Shown: piece after piece, positions 34,705 to 44,117 of the stretch | How the letters are laid out: each line of letters opens with the position of its first letter | How positions within the stretch are numbered: the first letter of the stretch is position 1 | NCBI RefSeq assembly: GCF_902364365.1 | Contig: NZ_CABJDN010000008.1 | Location: 238,542 to 302,541, forward strand | Source of the DNA: Bacteroides intestinalis | GTDB lineage: Bacteria > Bacteroidota > Bacteroidia > Bacteroidales > Bacteroidaceae | Length of the DNA: 64,000 nt | Direction of reading: 5' to 3' | Notes under the pieces: model-generated | Seen by the model: only the letters and a program-made list of their open reading frames with translations | What the model was told of the DNA's origin: nothing | The model's database searches: none | Translations under genes and position numbers: made by a program

Positions 34705-36291
34705 ATGAAAAGACAACTACTCCTATTTATTCATTTATTACCTGCATTGCTGTTTGCACAGCAAGAAGTTATCTTCCCTGATGATTTTAAAACGAACGCT
34801 TTAGATGGGAAAGAAGTGACTATTACTAATACACTGACGCTGACAAACAATTACAGCTATGCCTACGGTTCAATCACTCTTTCTGACGGTCCGCTATGGA
34901 CTCCCACAGAAAAGAATCTACCCGGTGTAGAGATGTTCAATCAAAAGAATAAAGAGAATCAAGATAATCAGATCACTGTAAAGCAAGGAGTTTACTCATT
35001 CACTGATGCAAATGGTACCTGTCGTATCGGACAGACCGTAGCAAAACTGACCGGAACCGCCAGTTACAGTAATGGTAAATACACCATTACGTTAACAAAG
35101 AAACCGGAATTTCAAGGCAATGAACGTCCCATAACCTGTGAGATTGAAGAAGATTATAATTTGAAAGTTGTCAGTTTTAATGTCGAGAACTACAAGGGAA
35201 CTAATGACGTACAGCGCACCAAAATAGTAGCTGCACTGAAAGCTATGGATGCCGATATCTATGCCCTACTTGAAGTTTTTGGCAACTCTTCACTGAATGA
35301 TCTTTGCACTGCATTGAACACTGCCTGTCAAACAGACCAATATAAGTACATTGAGAATTCAACAGCTAATCAAGGCATGGCTTGCTTCATTTATAACAGT
35401 AATACGGTAACTCCTTTTAGAGATCTCCAAAAAAACAAACTAGCTGACAACGGATATCTACCTGACCGAAAGATAGCACAGGCTTTTGATCTCAAGGCTA
35501 ATAATGAGCGTTTTATCGTTTGCTTAAATCACTGGAAAGCAAAAGATAATAGCTATAATAAACCAGATGAATATGCCGATACAGGTGATGGTCAAGGTAG
35601 TCATGTTCTGCGCCGTGTGCACGAAGCTGAAGCTACTCTTGAATTTATCAAAACTGTTACTGCCTATTTTGAAGATGAAGATGTCCTCATCGTGGGCGAC
35701 TTAAATTCATACTCCAAAGAAGATCCCATCCGAGTACTGGAAGAAGGCGAATTGATAAATGAACTTCAAAAATATGCACCTAATGAATACAGCTATGCCT
35801 TTTTTAGCAACAATAGCTACACAACCGGTTATTTAGACCATAGTTTTGCTACTGCTACATTGGATGCTCAAATACGTTATGCTCATCCTTTTCATATCAA
35901 TGCCGATGAGCCTGATGCACTTAAAATTGGAGGTAAACCGCAAGAAGACAATATGTACCGCTGCTCCGACCATAATCCTATCGTTACTTTCATAAAGCTG
36001 GGTACTACTACAGGCATCGAAAACCCTACTCTTTCGCGCCCTGATTTTCAGCTGACCGGTGATCCACGCAATGGTTATCTTACTTTGGTGAGTAATACCG
36101 ACTTTGTACTCACCCGTGCCGAGATTGTCAATATCAGCGGACAAGTCATTGTTGCATATGATACCAGCAACACCAGAAATACAGAAAACCATTTCACATT
36201 GCCTGTAAAAAGTTTGGTACGTGGTTTCTATCTGGTGCGTGCTTACGATGCACAAGGTAAGTGTACTACATGCAAGGTAGTGCTTCCTTAA
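34705..36291 (+). CDS. Secreted endonuclease/exonuclease/phosphatase protein with C-terminal sorting-like domain
   Basis: This 528-residue protein has a signal peptide (MKRQLLLFIHLLPALLFA), an N-terminal beta-rich domain (about residues 20-140), an EEP catalytic domain (VVSFNVENYKG, ADIYALLEVF, LIVGDLNSYSKEDP, YLDHSFA, RCSDHNPIVTF) and a C-terminal about 85-residue beta-sandwich (AEIVNISGQVIVAYD, LVRGFYLVRAYDAQGK) that looks like a type IX secretion sorting domain. It is most likely an extracellular or surface nuclease. I start at the ATG at 34705; the codon 6 nt upstream is TTG. Confidence 0.9.
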   Translation: MKRQLLLFIHLLPALLFAQQEVIFPDDFKTNALDGKEVTITNTLTLTNNYSYAYGSITLSDGPLWTPTEKNLPGVEMFNQKNKENQDNQITVKQGVYSFTDANGTCRIGQTVAKLTGTASYSNGKYTITLTKKPEFQGNERPITCEIEEDYNLKVVSFNVENYKGTNDVQRTKIVAALKAMDADIYALLEVFGNSSLNDLCTALNTACQTDQYKYIENSTANQGMACFIYNSNTVTPFRDLQKNKLADNGYLPDRKIAQAFDLKANNERFIVCLNHWKAKDNSYNKPDEYADTGDGQGSHVLRRVHEAEATLEFIKTVTAYFEDEDVLIVGDLNSYSKEDPIRVLEEGELINELQKYAPNEYSYAFFSNNSYTTGYLDHSFATATLDAQIRYAHPFHINADEPDALKIGGKPQEDNMYRCSDHNPIVTFIKLGTTTGIENPTLSRPDFQLTGDPRNGYLTLVSNTDFVLTRAEIVNISGQVIVAYDTSNTRNTENHFTLPVKSLVRGFYLVRAYDAQGKCTTCKVVLP

Positions 36292-36340
36292 GCCTCAAAC
36301 AAGTTCTCACTGTACAAACACGAAAAGCAGTCATGTCTTA

Positions 36341-36409
36341 AAAGCCACACTTTATCACCTCAAATGCTATAGGTTATCTATGGCATTTGAGGTGATAAAG
36401 TGTGGCTTT
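36341..36409. repeat. 27-bp perfect hairpin
   Basis: AAAGCCACACTTTATCACCT and the next 7 bases (36341-36367) are perfectly complementary to 36383-36409, with a 15-nt loop. It lies 50 bp past the secreted nuclease stop. Neither strand has a good U-tract after it, so termination is possible but not proven. Confidence 0.75.
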
Positions 36410-36966
36410 CCAAACAATAAAGAGTATTAATACTATCACCAGAGCTGGTATTCCTCTGGCATGATCAACAACAACTAAACCATCAGCAGCTATTTTTCTT
36501 TTTCTGTTGTTATTATTATATCTTTTGTCTTCTTTATTAGCAAAAGAAATCGCATGAACCATGCAGAAAAGATACATGTATTCTACCTAAGCACGCAATT
36601 CGGGTAGTAATACCAATTACTCAATAATAAACTAGTAAACACCAATACCTTTAAATATTTCTTTGGACACTAAGTTCTGTATACTAAAGTCTTACATTGT
36701 CGTTAGTGGGTGCTGGAAAAAAATATCTTCATATTTTCTTATCCTTTATGTGGCTCTGCAAAAGTAAGCATTAAAGCAACTGTGAGTTGGTGCACGTTTC
36801 CAGTCTGTTTCTGTATCAGAAAACTAATGGAAAATATTTTTAATTAAAAATTGCACCTAATCTTAATTATCACATTTAAAGATTTTAACAGTCAAAATTA
36901 CATCGGTAAATTACTAATTTATATTATTTTCTGCACATTTATATTTTACAATAGGAGCAGTACAAA
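36410..36966. other. AT-rich non-coding stretch
   Basis: This 560-bp interval between convergent transcripts contains no frame I can support, no tRNA-like fold and no clear terminator. It is AT-rich with many short runs of A and T. A 67-codon minus-strand frame at 36374-36577 overlaps the hairpin and shows no family. Confidence 0.5.
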
Positions 36967-36999
36967 AAAAGGCTACCTCAATTTCTAAGGTAGCCTTTT
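36967..36999 (-). terminator. Terminator of the TonB receptor/lipoprotein operon
   Basis: Perfect 12-bp stem (AAAAGGCTACCT, 36967-36978, with 36988-36999), 9-nt loop, followed on the minus strand by TTTGT and preceded by AAAA. It lies 22 bp past the lipoprotein stop. Confidence 0.9.
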
Positions 37000-37020
37000 C
37001 TATAAAACTTAAGATTTCAT

Positions 37021-38457
37021 TTATTTCGGTATCCCTACATAAATATTATCCAGTTGATAAGTAGTAGAAACCAAATTATCACCCTTTGTACCATTACCCA
37101 GATATTTGAAGCCAATATATATCGTCTTACCTGTATAAGCAGAAAGATCTATAGTATGATTGGTCCAGTTTGAATCATAACCACCTACAGAAGACTTATC
37201 AATCACTAAACTAGAAGTCAAATCAGTCCAAGTTGAAGAAGCAATACTTCCCGGTTCTCCATTAAAGTCTTCAGAAACCATCACACTGAATGCATCACCA
37301 TTATAATAACCCAACTTCATATCGAACTTCAATACCATATCCATTCCTAATTTCAAAGCAGGGGTCATCAGCCAATTCTCTAATACGCCTTCGTGCTTAT
37401 TTGCAGAAATATTTGCATACAAATTACCACTGAATGATCTATATTCCCAGTCATAAGAGCCTTGTAACAAAGCATTCAGCCAACCATTTAAAACAACTTT
37501 TTCATAGGCAACACCCGATTCAAAGTTTTCATCCAATACCACTTCTGCAATTTCACTTGGTAAACTCACTGTCCACTTGCTTTCGTTATTATCAACTTTG
37601 GCACGAGCCTCTTTTTCAACAGTATTAGTATTCGTCACACTCTCTTCACGAGATACCTTGATATTATCAAGCTGAATTGTGGTATTAACAGAGGAAGAAC
37701 CTGAATATTTAAAAGCGATATACACATTCTTACCAGCATATTTATCCATATTCATAGTACCGGCAGTAGCTAATTTCCCATAGCCACTGACTGGTTCCTT
37801 AGGAATATTAAAGCTAGAGGTTACATCTACCCATGTAGCTCTCTCCAGATTAGCCTTACTTGCAGCTCCAACATAATCTTCTGAAATAAGAACTGAAAGC
37901 ACATCTCCTTTATAATATCCGGTACAAACATCAAAGCTAAACAAATCCCCTTTAGTAATCATTGTATTAGGAGAAATAAACCAATTGACTGTATTAGCTC
38001 TTACATTGCCACATTGAGTATAGGTGTTTCCACTATAACTTTGATCTTGCCAGGTATTAGTACCTTCCAATATAAAATTAGTCCAACCTGGAATTTCTGT
38101 AACATCATATACCGTAACATTTCTTTGGAAATCAACATCTAGTGCACTGATTTCAGAAACAATTGTTTCTTTCTGAATCAAATTATATTTAACTGTGGCT
38201 TCTGAACCTTTCTCTGCAGTATAATAATTCTTATTCAACCATTCTTCTATTTTAGTCTTGGCTACAGCTTTCGGATCATCAGAGTTATCTTCACCCTGAT
38301 TAAAGCCGTTAGCTCCCGTATAAGTTCCGCCATAAGTCAACTGTAATTTGACTAAATTGTCCGGAGTATATTCTTGAAAACCATCAAAATCGGGTTCATG
38401 ATTACATGAGGTAAACATGAATGCCAATGCTGCAGTTGCTAATAATATCTTTTTCAT
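37021..38457 (-). CDS. Lipoprotein with two choice-of-anchor-J domains
   Basis: The 478-residue lipoprotein has the signal MKKILLATAALAFMFTSC with the lipobox Cys at 18. It then carries two similar domains, about residues 120-290 and 310-477, each with a W-x-D...SYSGN/SFSGN opening, VLSVLISEDY or FSVMVSEDF, TWTDLTSS and QLDNI ending. This is the jelly-roll choice-of-anchor-J pattern, which binds ligands at the surface. The TonB receptor gene ends 28 bp upstream, so the two form a pair comparable to SusC/SusD. The start may instead be 6 nt upstream at MNMKK. Confidence 0.85.
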   Translation of the reverse strand: MKKILLATAALAFMFTSCNHEPDFDGFQEYTPDNLVKLQLTYGGTYTGANGFNQGEDNSDDPKAVAKTKIEEWLNKNYYTAEKGSEATVKYNLIQKETIVSEISALDVDFQRNVTVYDVTEIPGWTNFILEGTNTWQDQSYSGNTYTQCGNVRANTVNWFISPNTMITKGDLFSFDVCTGYYKGDVLSVLISEDYVGAASKANLERATWVDVTSSFNIPKEPVSGYGKLATAGTMNMDKYAGKNVYIAFKYSGSSSVNTTIQLDNIKVSREESVTNTNTVEKEARAKVDNNESKWTVSLPSEIAEVVLDENFESGVAYEKVVLNGWLNALLQGSYDWEYRSFSGNLYANISANKHEGVLENWLMTPALKLGMDMVLKFDMKLGYYNGDAFSVMVSEDFNGEPGSIASSTWTDLTSSLVIDKSSVGGYDSNWTNHTIDLSAYTGKTIYIGFKYLGNGTKGDNLVSTTYQLDNIYVGIPK

Positions 38458-38485
38458 ATTCATCAATTCTTTTACTATCATAAAA

Positions 38486-41167
38486 TTAGAATCTAACCTT
38501 CATACTCATAGACCATGTACGTCCAAAGCCATAGAATACAGTTGCATCTTTCCAACCATGACCACCAGTTTTGGCACCATTGTCTGTAGCATCCGTAATA
38601 TACTGTTCATTCAAGAGGTTATTACAATTAGCATTCCATGTTGCATCCAAACCTGCAAATTTGAAACGATAACTGATATTTGCATCAAACGTAAATGCAG
38701 ATGGAATACGCCATGGTTGTGCCACATCTACCGGATCACCATTAAGAGCACCAGTTGTGATCAATCCTGCAATATCATAATCAGAATAATTACGTCCGTA
38801 GAAGTTTCCATCAACGCCAATACGAAGCCCTTTCATTACTTCATAATTCAATCCTAAAGCAGCTGTAGTTTGAGCAGAGTTACCAATTTTTATATCCTTG
38901 GTATTCATCAAAAGCTTAGCATGTTCAGGCGAACCCGGAGTTACTTCCATCATATTTTTATCTACAGCTTGTCCATTTTGATTATACATATAACCTAATA
39001 CGCCATCTTTAGTCATTGTCCAATCACCGAATGAGAACATACCGTTTATAGTCAAGTTACGTACTGGGCGGAACTGGAAGTCCAATTCTATACCTTGGTG
39101 AAGTTCATTCACTCCATTCAAATATACATAAGAACTTTCCTGAGCAACAGTCAAACGTTTCTGAATAGTACGATCATTCCAAGTTGTACGATATAAGTTC
39201 AAATTAGCAGAGAACAGACTAGATACATAACCATAACCTAATTCAAAAGAGAAAACTCCTTCATTCTTGCAGTTCGGATTAAACTCATTACTAGTCTGAG
39301 AGTTCAAGAAAATACCACCTGAGAAGTACGGAGTACGGGAATAATAACCAATATTAGCAAATATATTATTATGAGAATCCAGATTATAATTGAGACCTCC
39401 CTTAATACCATAACCAACTTTTGTTTTCTTAGGAGATTCTTCATTGTCTGCATAGAAATAGTCTTTACGCCAGTTAGTAGCAGCATTCACATTGCCAGAT
39501 ACAATTACAGAAAGTTTATCCTGTGTATACTCTAACTGTCCGAAAGCTCCATATTGAGCAATATAACTATCAAAATTACGATATACGACATCACCTACTC
39601 CCAAACGTGCATTTTGCCATGCAATATCATCTTTCTTATAAGGTACGCTTGCTCTATCCGTATCTACAACATAGGCACCACCCAATAAATCGGCAACTTC
39701 AGCCTTGTGTCCACCATTATAATAACGTAAGTCGATACCACCTTGCAAATTAAAGTTATCATTCAATTGATTACTATAAGTAGAAAGTAAACCATACCAC
39801 ATGTGGGTATTCTTATTCTTTGCCAGAGCTGCAATACTACCATTATTTGATTTTGCATTGTCTTCCATCAAAGCACCAAAATCAAAAGTACCATCAACTT
39901 TACGATAATTTGTATTAGGAATACCATTCGTTGCACCATAAAGTTTTGAATAGGAAGCACCTACACCACGATAACCATAACCATCGCCAATAGACAAATA
40001 AAGTGAAGAAGACAAACTTGATTTACGATCAATTTCCCAAACATGATTCAGAGAGATCTGAGGCTTGTGATACACATTATAACTCGTTCCCGTCATAATA
40101 TTCCCATTCATATCATAACCAAAAGCTGCATTATAACGATAACCAACACCGTTATTAATTTTCTTCTGCTTATCCCATTCTTCAATAGTCAATTCATCAT
40201 AACGTTTATTATGAGTCTGAGGAGCACCAGTTGCAGTCAAAGACAAAGAATGATTATCTCCAATACGCTTAGAAATATTCACAAACCAAGAATATGCATC
40301 AAATTCACAACCTTGGACATAACCGTCACCCCAAGTTTTTGCACCTAATACAGAAAAAGCCCAACCATCTTTAGTCAATCCTGAAGACAAACTAAATAAT
40401 ACTTTATTATAGCCATCATTACCAATTCCATAGGATAATGTACCGCCTTGCTTTGCATCTATAGAGTTCGTTATGACATTAATAGAACCTCCGACAGAAG
40501 GAGAAGAAACTTTAGAAGCTCCCAAACCTCTCTGAACCTGCATAGAACGAGTAACATCTGACAAACCAGCCCAATTAGACCAGTAAACGCCTCCCCACTC
40601 CATATCATTCATCGGGACACCATTAATCATAATACCTACGTTAGTCTGTCCGAAACCACGTACAGTAACGCGCGATTCACCAAAACCTCCATTATCTTTT
40701 GAAGCATAGATACCAGGAGTTGATTTCAGAATTTCAGGAAATTCTTGTGAACCCAAACGTTCTGAAATAAATACAGGGTCGACAGTAGAAACAGCAACCG
40801 GAGTTTTACGAGAAACAGCGATGGAAGAAGTAATCGTCACGTCATTCAGCATCACTGCATCTGGCTCCATCTTGATAATACCTAAATCTACTGAAGATTT
40901 TTTCTGTGTAACTTTCGTCTTTAAATCTTTATATCCAACGTACTTGAATACCAATGTAGCATTAGGCCCAACTTTTTGTGTAAAGTTTCCATCGATATCC
41001 GTTACACTACCCTGGCTAGTACCCTCTACTACGACAGAGGCGCCTATCAACGGTTCGCCTGTTTCTGAGTCAACAAGCTGCCCCTTCACTGTAGTCTGGG
41101 CAAATGCCGCAGCACTGAATACAGACAGCACAGCCACTAACAGGAAATGAATTAGATGTTTTTTCAT
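38486..41167 (-). CDS. TonB-dependent outer membrane receptor with CarboxypepD-like N-terminal domain
   Basis: This 893-residue receptor has a signal peptide (to about residue 23), a carboxypeptidase-regulatory-like domain (VKGQLVDSETGEPLIGASV), a TonB plug (TPGIYASKDNGGFGESRVTV, RGFGQTNVGIMINGVP) and a long beta barrel ending in MSMKVRF with the terminal aromatic Phe. It energises uptake across the outer membrane. Together with the surface lipoprotein at 37021 and the facing nuclease genes, the substrate may be a nucleic-acid breakdown product, but that is context only. It has a -7 box at 41226-41233. Confidence 0.94.
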   Translation of the reverse strand: MKKHLIHFLLVAVLSVFSAAAFAQTTVKGQLVDSETGEPLIGASVVVEGTSQGSVTDIDGNFTQKVGPNATLVFKYVGYKDLKTKVTQKKSSVDLGIIKMEPDAVMLNDVTITSSIAVSRKTPVAVSTVDPVFISERLGSQEFPEILKSTPGIYASKDNGGFGESRVTVRGFGQTNVGIMINGVPMNDMEWGGVYWSNWAGLSDVTRSMQVQRGLGASKVSSPSVGGSINVITNSIDAKQGGTLSYGIGNDGYNKVLFSLSSGLTKDGWAFSVLGAKTWGDGYVQGCEFDAYSWFVNISKRIGDNHSLSLTATGAPQTHNKRYDELTIEEWDKQKKINNGVGYRYNAAFGYDMNGNIMTGTSYNVYHKPQISLNHVWEIDRKSSLSSSLYLSIGDGYGYRGVGASYSKLYGATNGIPNTNYRKVDGTFDFGALMEDNAKSNNGSIAALAKNKNTHMWYGLLSTYSNQLNDNFNLQGGIDLRYYNGGHKAEVADLLGGAYVVDTDRASVPYKKDDIAWQNARLGVGDVVYRNFDSYIAQYGAFGQLEYTQDKLSVIVSGNVNAATNWRKDYFYADNEESPKKTKVGYGIKGGLNYNLDSHNNIFANIGYYSRTPYFSGGIFLNSQTSNEFNPNCKNEGVFSFELGYGYVSSLFSANLNLYRTTWNDRTIQKRLTVAQESSYVYLNGVNELHQGIELDFQFRPVRNLTINGMFSFGDWTMTKDGVLGYMYNQNGQAVDKNMMEVTPGSPEHAKLLMNTKDIKIGNSAQTTAALGLNYEVMKGLRIGVDGNFYGRNYSDYDIAGLITTGALNGDPVDVAQPWRIPSAFTFDANISYRFKFAGLDATWNANCNNLLNEQYITDATDNGAKTGGHGWKDATVFYGFGRTWSMSMKVRF

Positions 41168-41225
41168 ACTTCTGTTTTTTGTTAATTAAATGTGTTAATT
41201 AAATATTAAATACTGTTTTAAGACG

Positions 41226-41233
41226 CAAATATA
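41226..41233 (-). promoter_or_regulatory. -7 box for the TonB receptor operon
   Basis: TATATTTG on the minus strand, exact TAnnTTTG, 58 bp upstream of the ATG. No TTTG at the -33 position. Confidence 0.5.
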
Positions 41234-41313
41234 ATTAATAAGATTTAGATTTGTATTACATTTCTGCTACAAAATTTCAGAGTAGATAGGAGTTATTGAG
41301 ACTTTTTATAACA

Positions 41314-41346
41314 AGAAAGCCCTACAAGTTTTTTGCAGGGCTTTCT
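41314..41346 (-). terminator. Terminator of the ABC-F gene
   Basis: 10-bp stem AGAAAGCCCT (41337-41346 with 41314-41323) extended by three further pairs around a mismatch, followed on the minus strand by TGTTATAAAAAG. It lies 46 bp past the gene's stop. Confidence 0.7.
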
Positions 41347-41392
41347 ATTTGTCACTAAAATATAATTTATGCTGTCAGATTCCTATCAATCA

Positions 41393-43090
41393 TCAGTCAT
41401 TCATTAGCTTTCTATAACGAACACGGGTAGGTTCTTCTTTTCCTAAACGTTTCTGTTTATTTTCCTCATATTCTGAATAAGAACCTTCGAAATAGAAGAC
41501 ATTGGAGTCTCCTTCGAACGCAAGAATGTGAGTACAAATACGATCGAGGAACCAACGGTCGTGGCTGATGATTACGGCACATCCGGCAAAATCTTCAAGA
41601 CCTTCTTCAAGAGCACGAAGGGTATTTACATCTATGTCATTGGTAGGTTCGTCCAGCAAGAGTACGTTACCTTCCTCTTTCAATGCCATAGCAAGGTGCA
41701 GACGATTACGTTCACCACCGGAAAGCACACCGCAAAGTTTCTCCTGATCACCACCGGAGAAGTTAAAACGTGACAGGTAAGCGCGCGCATTAATATCGCG
41801 TCCACCCATACGAATCAGTTCCGTACCACCGGATATAACCTGATAAACACTCTTATTCGGATCGATGTCACTGTGTTGCTGGTCTACATAAGCCACCTTT
41901 ACGGTCTCTCCTACTTCAAATTCACCTTTATCTACGGTTTCCAATCCCATAATCAGGCGGAACAGCGTAGTTTTACCGGCACCATTAGGACCGATAACAC
42001 CAACGATACCATTGGGAGGAAGCATGAAATTGAGATCATCGAATAGTAACTTATCACCATAGGCCTTGGCCACATGTTTCGCTTCGATAACTTTATTACC
42101 AAGACGCGGACCATTGGGAATGAAGATTTCCAGTTTCTCTTCCTTCTCCTTGATATCTTCGTTCATCAATTTATCGTAAGAGTTCAAACGTGCTTTTCCC
42201 TTCGCCTGACGTGCCTTAGGAGCCATGCGTACCCAATCCAACTCACGTTCCAATGTTTTACGGCGCTTACTCGCTGTCTTTTCCTCCATTTCCATACGCT
42301 TGGTCTTCTGCTCCAGCCAGCTGGAGTAGTTACCCTTCCAAGGAATACCTTCACCACGGTCGAGTTCAAGAATCCAACCTGCTACATGATCAAGGAAATA
42401 ACGGTCGTGAGTAACGGCAATTACCGTACCTTCGTATTGTTGTAAATGTTGCTCCAACCAATCAATAGATTCAGCATCAAGGTGGTTGGTAGGCTCATCC
42501 AGCAACAGTACGTCAGGCTTCTGCAACAGCAAGCGACAGAGTGCCACGCGACGGCGTTCACCTCCTGAAAGATGTTCCACACTTGCATCTTCGGGCGGGC
42601 AACGAAGGGCATCCATAGCACGCTCCAATTTACTATCCAGATTCCAGGCATCAGTGGCATCGATAATATCCTGCAACTCTCCTTGACGTGCAAATAGTTT
42701 GTCCATCTTATCAGCATCCTCATAGTATTCAGGCAGACCAAACTTCTGATTAATCTCTTCATACTCAGTCAATGCATCTACAATGGGCTGCACACCTTCC
42801 ATTACAATCTCTTTTACTGTTTTTGTAGGGTCCAGATAAGGCTCCTGAGCCAGATAGCCTACTGAGTAACCCGGTGAAAATACCACTTCGCCCTGATAAG
42901 ACTTGTCCAACCCGGCGATAATCTTCAGCAAGGTAGATTTACCGGAACCGTTCAAACCGATGATACCGATCTTTGCGCCATAGAAGAACGAAAGATAGAT
43001 GTTCTTCAACACCTGCTTATTGTTCTGCTGAATGGTCTTGTTCAGCCCTACCATAGAAAAGATAATCTTTTTATCGTCAACTGTTGCCAT
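41393..43090 (-). CDS. ettA: ABC-F ATPase, energy-dependent translational throttle EttA type
   Basis: This 565-residue soluble protein has two ABC ATPase domains and no membrane segments. Domain 1 has GLNGSGKSTLL, LSGGERRRVAL and LLLDEPTNHLD; domain 2 has GPNGAGKTTLF, LSGGERNRLHL and LLLDEPTNDID. The linker includes the charged TKRMEMEEKTASKRRKTL stretch. EttA binds the ribosomal E site and gates the first elongation step according to ATP/ADP ratio. Length and the C-terminal VRYRKLM agree with EttA. A divergent -7 box (43172-43179) faces the tRNA promoter. Confidence 0.93.
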   Translation of the reverse strand: MATVDDKKIIFSMVGLNKTIQQNNKQVLKNIYLSFFYGAKIGIIGLNGSGKSTLLKIIAGLDKSYQGEVVFSPGYSVGYLAQEPYLDPTKTVKEIVMEGVQPIVDALTEYEEINQKFGLPEYYEDADKMDKLFARQGELQDIIDATDAWNLDSKLERAMDALRCPPEDASVEHLSGGERRRVALCRLLLQKPDVLLLDEPTNHLDAESIDWLEQHLQQYEGTVIAVTHDRYFLDHVAGWILELDRGEGIPWKGNYSSWLEQKTKRMEMEEKTASKRRKTLERELDWVRMAPKARQAKGKARLNSYDKLMNEDIKEKEEKLEIFIPNGPRLGNKVIEAKHVAKAYGDKLLFDDLNFMLPPNGIVGVIGPNGAGKTTLFRLIMGLETVDKGEFEVGETVKVAYVDQQHSDIDPNKSVYQVISGGTELIRMGGRDINARAYLSRFNFSGGDQEKLCGVLSGGERNRLHLAMALKEEGNVLLLDEPTNDIDVNTLRALEEGLEDFAGCAVIISHDRWFLDRICTHILAFEGDSNVFYFEGSYSEYEENKQKRLGKEEPTRVRYRKLMND

Positions 43091-43171
43091 AAAGTTTTAA
43101 GTGTATTATATTAATAATGTATTTACTTTAATACTATGCAGCGCTCTTTGCAATCTGCCACAAAACTTTGG

Positions 43172-43179
43172 CAAAGATA
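43172..43179 (-). promoter_or_regulatory. -7 box for ettA
   Basis: TATCTTTG on the minus strand, exact TAnnTTTG, 81 bp upstream of the ATG. Confidence 0.5.
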
Positions 43180-43198
43180 AGAAAAAAAGAGAAATCCT

Positions 43199-43229
43199 TT
43201 TGCTTTTTCAAAAAATGTCTCTATCTTTG
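43199..43229 (+). promoter_or_regulatory. Bacteroides-type promoter of tRNA-Lys
   Basis: TTTG (43199-43202), 19-bp spacer, then TATCTTTG (43222-43229), a full match to the Bacteroides primary-sigma consensus. The mature tRNA begins 26 bp after the -7 box. Confidence 0.8.
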
Positions 43230-43255
43230 CGCCCGCTTAACAGCGATAAAGGTCT

Positions 43256-43328
43256 GATTCGCTAGCTCAGCAGGTAGAGCACAACACTTTTAATGTTGGG
43301 GTCTTGGGTTCGAGCCCCAAGCGGATCA
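43256..43328 (+). tRNA. tRNA-Lys (anticodon TTT)
   Basis: The 73-nt cloverleaf has a 7-bp acceptor stem (GATTCGC with GCGGATC, one GU pair), D arm GCTC-GAGC, anticodon stem CAACA-TGTTG with loop CTTTTAA (anticodon TTT), T arm TTGGG-CCCAA with loop TTCGAGC, and discriminator A. The 3' CCA is not encoded. It is followed immediately by a terminator. Confidence 0.97.
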
Positions 43329-43330
43329 CA

Positions 43331-43360
43331 AAAAAGGAACTTTGAAAGTTCCTTTTTTTT
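43331..43360 (+). terminator. Terminator of tRNA-Lys
   Basis: AAAGGAACTTT and AAAGTTCCTTT form an 11-bp stem around the central G at 43344, followed by a run of T to 43360. Confidence 0.92.
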
Positions 43361-43455
43361 ATTCAAAGCGGGCTAAAGCATCTGATTGATAGCTCCTTAC
43401 AGATCAAAACACAAAGAAGACTTTAACTAAATAACTATATCTAAACTATTTCGTC

Positions 43456-44013
43456 ATGAAGAGAAAATTACTATTGCTGGCCCTTTTGGCCTTATCCTTA
43501 TCTGCCGTTCAGGCTCAGACTCAACTTAAATGGAATGCTTTATATTGGGCCATGGGCGTAGTGAACATGTCGGCAGAAACCAAACTTGCAGATAAGTGGA
43601 CATTTAATGGAGATGCCGTATACTCACCCTGGAAAAGCATCGAGGGCAACCCTATGAGATTCGGCCAACTAATTGTAGAAGGCAGATATTACCCTAAAGG
43701 AGCATTCAACGGACTCTATGTGGGAGGATATGGCAGTTATCACAGACTGTTTAAATTCACAAAATGGAATTATATCAATCATGATAAATATCAAAAAGGC
43801 AACGGCATGTCTTTCGGAGCCACTTTAGGCTATCAAGTTAAAATTAACGACCGTTGGGCAGTGGACCTCTTCGCAAGCTATGGATGGCAACATTCCAGAT
43901 ATAAAGGCTATATTAAATCCACCGGAGAAATGTATGTGGGCAAAAATGCCAGCGCCGAATGGTTACCTTACAAATTAGGCGCATCTTTTGCATATCGGCT
44001 GGGAAAGAGATAA
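43456..44013 (+). CDS. DUF3575 exported protein
   Basis: This 185-residue protein has a signal peptide (MKRKLLLLALLALSLSAVQA) and a beta-rich barrel-like body with KWNALYWAMGVVNMS, PMRFGQLIVEGRYYPK and a terminal strand ASFAYRLGKR. This pattern is DUF3575, predicted small outer membrane proteins of Bacteroidetes with unknown function. It stands alone, with no clear operon partner; the next gene starts 105 bp downstream. Confidence 0.85.
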   Translation: MKRKLLLLALLALSLSAVQAQTQLKWNALYWAMGVVNMSAETKLADKWTFNGDAVYSPWKSIEGNPMRFGQLIVEGRYYPKGAFNGLYVGGYGSYHRLFKFTKWNYINHDKYQKGNGMSFGATLGYQVKINDRWAVDLFASYGWQHSRYKGYIKSTGEMYVGKNASAEWLPYKLGASFAYRLGKR

Positions 44014-44069
44014 ACATAGAATAATTCTAAATATCATTAAAAGAGCACGTACCTGATTATCTTTATCAG

Positions 44070-44077
44070 TACATTTG
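44070..44077 (+). promoter_or_regulatory. -7 box for the DUF4251 gene
   Basis: TACATTTG, exact TAnnTTTG, 40 bp upstream of the ATG. Confidence 0.45.
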
Positions 44078-44117
44078 ATTGTTACTCATATATATAACCC
44101 ATAAAATATAAGTATGT

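Noticed and set aside
36374..36577. 67-codon minus-strand frame with a hydrophobic stretch
   Set aside because: It overlaps the 27-bp hairpin and has no family, no plausible promoter and a low-complexity Asn/Arg/Lys run.
41314..41346. Considered as a riboswitch-like leader for the TonB operon
   Set aside because: It lies downstream of ettA and the TonB promoter is on the far side; it fits a plain terminator.
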